Origin: Catalinimonas alkaloidigena
Lineage (GTDB): Bacteria; Bacteroidota; Bacteroidia; Cytophagales; Cyclobacteriaceae
NCBI RefSeq assembly: GCF_029504655.1
Contig: NZ_JAQFIL010000001.1
Span: 1,245,001 to 1,309,000, forward strand
Length of the DNA stretch: 64,000 bases
Direction of reading: 5' to 3'
In this document: positions 62,754-64,000 of the stretch, piece by piece
Layout: each line of letters begins with the position of its first letter
Numbering within the stretch: position 1 is the stretch's first letter
Notes under the pieces: model-generated
The model's database searches: none
Told to the model about the DNA's origin: nothing
What the model saw: the letters and a program-made list of their open reading frames with translations, nothing else
Translations under genes and position numbers: made by a program

Positions 62754-63975
62754 TACTCAGACTGTCACACAGAAATATTTTTTAGAGGAAGTAAAGACTA
62801 AAGCACAGAAAGAAGAGTTTCGTAAGCTGCCTTTCAAGATTTATGAGGGTGATCCTAACTGGATTCCGCATATCAGGCAGGAGGTAGAGCAGGTTTTTGA
62901 CAAAAATCACAATACCTATTTTGGCCATGGAGAGGCTACACGCTGGATCATGCGCAATGCGGTAGGTAATGTAGTTGGACGTGTAGCGGCTTTTATCAAC
63001 TGGCGAAGAGCCAAAACCTATGATCAGCCTACCGGTGGTATGGGCTTCTTTGAGTGTATTGATGATCAGGAAGCCGCTAATGTTCTCTTTGACCAGTGTA
63101 AAGCCTGGTTGGAAGAAAGAGAAATTGAAGCCATGGATGGACCCATAAATTTTGGCGAGAACAATAAATACTGGGGCCTGATTGTAGATAATTTTAACAA
63201 ACCTCCCTATTACGGCCAAAACTATAATCCTGAGTATTATGTCAGGCTTTTTGAGAACTATGGTTTTCAGGTCTATTATCGCCAGATCGTTTTTGATAAG
63301 ACCTTCTATGATCCGTTACCGGAAATTTATCAGCGCAGGGCTGACCGGCTGAAAAAAGAAGGGCACTACAAAGTAACTAACTTTAAAAAATCACAGGCGG
63401 AATTGTTTGCAAGACATTTTATAGAGATTTACAATGACGCTTGGCAGACGCATGATGGGTTCAAGGCAATGAAAGAGGAGCAGGCGCTGGCTATGCTAAG
63501 GCAGATCAAACCAGTAGCTGATGAAGACCTGATATACTTTGTATACTATGATGATGAGCCTATCGCTTTCATGGTAGCATTGCCCAATATCAACGAAGTG
63601 TATCAAAAAGTAGGAGACAATATGAATCTCTGGGGTAAGTTGAAATTCCTTTATCATAAAATGACCATGAAGTTTCATTCCTGCTATGGCGTAGCTTTTG
63701 GGGTGAAGCGCAAATACCAGGCGAGAGGTGTAGAGGGACTTATCTTTGACGATCTGCAGACCAAAGCCCTTACAGAGAAGAATTACAAATACGATAACTA
63801 TATCGTAACCTGGGTGGGTGATTTTAACCCCAAAATGATTCGTGTGATGGAAGCGCTGGGATGTGTGAAGAGCAGAACCATGGCCACTTACCGCAAGCTT
63901 TTTGATGAAAATGCAGTTTTTGAGCGTTCTCCAATTATTGGGGTTAAGAAAGAAGATAAAAAAGAAAATAGTTGA
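62716..63975 (+). CDS. GNAT-like acyltransferase, 419 residues
   Basis: A large protein of the YghO/FemAB-like GNAT group. KLPFKIYEGDPNWIPHIRQEVEQVFD (38-63), VGRVAAFINWRRAKTYDQPTGGMGFFEC, PINFGENNKYWGLIVDNFNKPPYYGQNYNPEYY, and GVKRKYQARGVEGLIFDDL near the acetyl-CoA loop. The ATG at 62716 is the only plausible start; it lies 38 bases inside the upstream gene. Substrate unknown. The pairing with an SDR enzyme might indicate lipid or polyketide chemistry, but that is speculation. The gene ends 25 bases before the window edge. Confidence 0.85.
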   Translation: MNGSKNTATSTNDTQTVTQKYFLEEVKTKAQKEEFRKLPFKIYEGDPNWIPHIRQEVEQVFDKNHNTYFGHGEATRWIMRNAVGNVVGRVAAFINWRRAKTYDQPTGGMGFFECIDDQEAANVLFDQCKAWLEEREIEAMDGPINFGENNKYWGLIVDNFNKPPYYGQNYNPEYYVRLFENYGFQVYYRQIVFDKTFYDPLPEIYQRRADRLKKEGHYKVTNFKKSQAELFARHFIEIYNDAWQTHDGFKAMKEEQALAMLRQIKPVADEDLIYFVYYDDEPIAFMVALPNINEVYQKVGDNMNLWGKLKFLYHKMTMKFHSCYGVAFGVKRKYQARGVEGLIFDDLQTKALTEKNYKYDNYIVTWVGDFNPKMIRVMEALGCVKSRTMATYRKLFDENAVFERSPIIGVKKEDKKENS

Positions 63976-64000
63976 CCTTATATTTCTGAATTATGCCAGA

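Noticed and set aside
1..64000. CRISPR arrays, prophage, rRNA genes, integrases and toxin-antitoxin pairs
   Set aside because: None seen: no regularly spaced repeats, no phage structural genes, no rRNA-like sequence, and no integrase or toxin-like frames.

Overview
The window looks like a chromosomal segment of a Bacteroidetes bacterium, most likely order Cytophagales and probably marine or salt-adapted. The evidence is a CHU_C-type gliding/type IX secretion C-terminal domain, a short RpoD without region 1.1, Bacteroidetes promoters (TTG, 19-20 bases, TAnnTTTG) ahead of two tRNAs, mpl and rpsO, hardly any Shine-Dalgarno sequences, and a complete seven-gene Mrp Na+/H+ antiporter. The species cannot be named from the sequence alone. 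No prophage, CRISPR array, rRNA or defence island was seen.

Left edge (1-2040): an ISAs1-type transposase cut by the window edge, a non-coding stretch with a decayed small reading frame, and a 216-residue protein of unknown function. 2.0-12.6 kb is mostly minus strand: argD-like aminotransferase, pdxH, dnaB, the mrpABCDEFG operon and a two-domain universal stress protein. 12.9-19.3 kb: mpl (cell-wall recycling), a DnaQ-like exonuclease, and a fused trehalose-6-phosphate synthase/phosphatase facing a GH15 glycosidase across a shared terminator. 19.5-24 kb: FAH-family enzyme overlapping an M23 peptidase, a YdcF-like protein and a metallo-beta-lactamase-fold hydrolase. 24-26.7 kb: cytochrome bd oxidase (cydAB) preceded by a small membrane-protein gene.

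26.8-38.2 kb: phosphoesterase, a KE-rich small protein, a structured intergenic region, a large secreted protein built by tandem duplication and overlapping hisS, a gliding-motility type secreted protein, ybaB, a family 2 glycosyltransferase, a PspC protein, an OmpA/TPR lipoprotein and pyruvate dehydrogenase E1 beta. 38.3-53.4 kb is dense in information processing: ffh, a TerB-like protein, a DEAD-box helicase, an alpha/beta hydrolase-OsmC fusion, tRNA-Met, a START-like protein, an LptF/G permease, rpsO-pnp-rpoD, trxB, a GNAT protein, phoH, a SAM hydrolase family protein and tRNA-Leu.

53.5-64 kb: GH10 xylanase, an Ohr/OsmC-like protein, sbcD-sbcC, an alanine:cation symporter gene split by a +1 frameshift at a TTTTTGA sequence, an NAD-dependent epimerase/reductase and a GNAT-like acyltransferase running close to the right edge.

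Most of the window is ordinary housekeeping sequence. The points most worth checking are the symporter frameshift, the structured intergenic region near 27.8 kb, the A-B-A'-B' secreted protein upstream of hisS, the small gene overlapping cydA, and the perfect dyad upstream of it.
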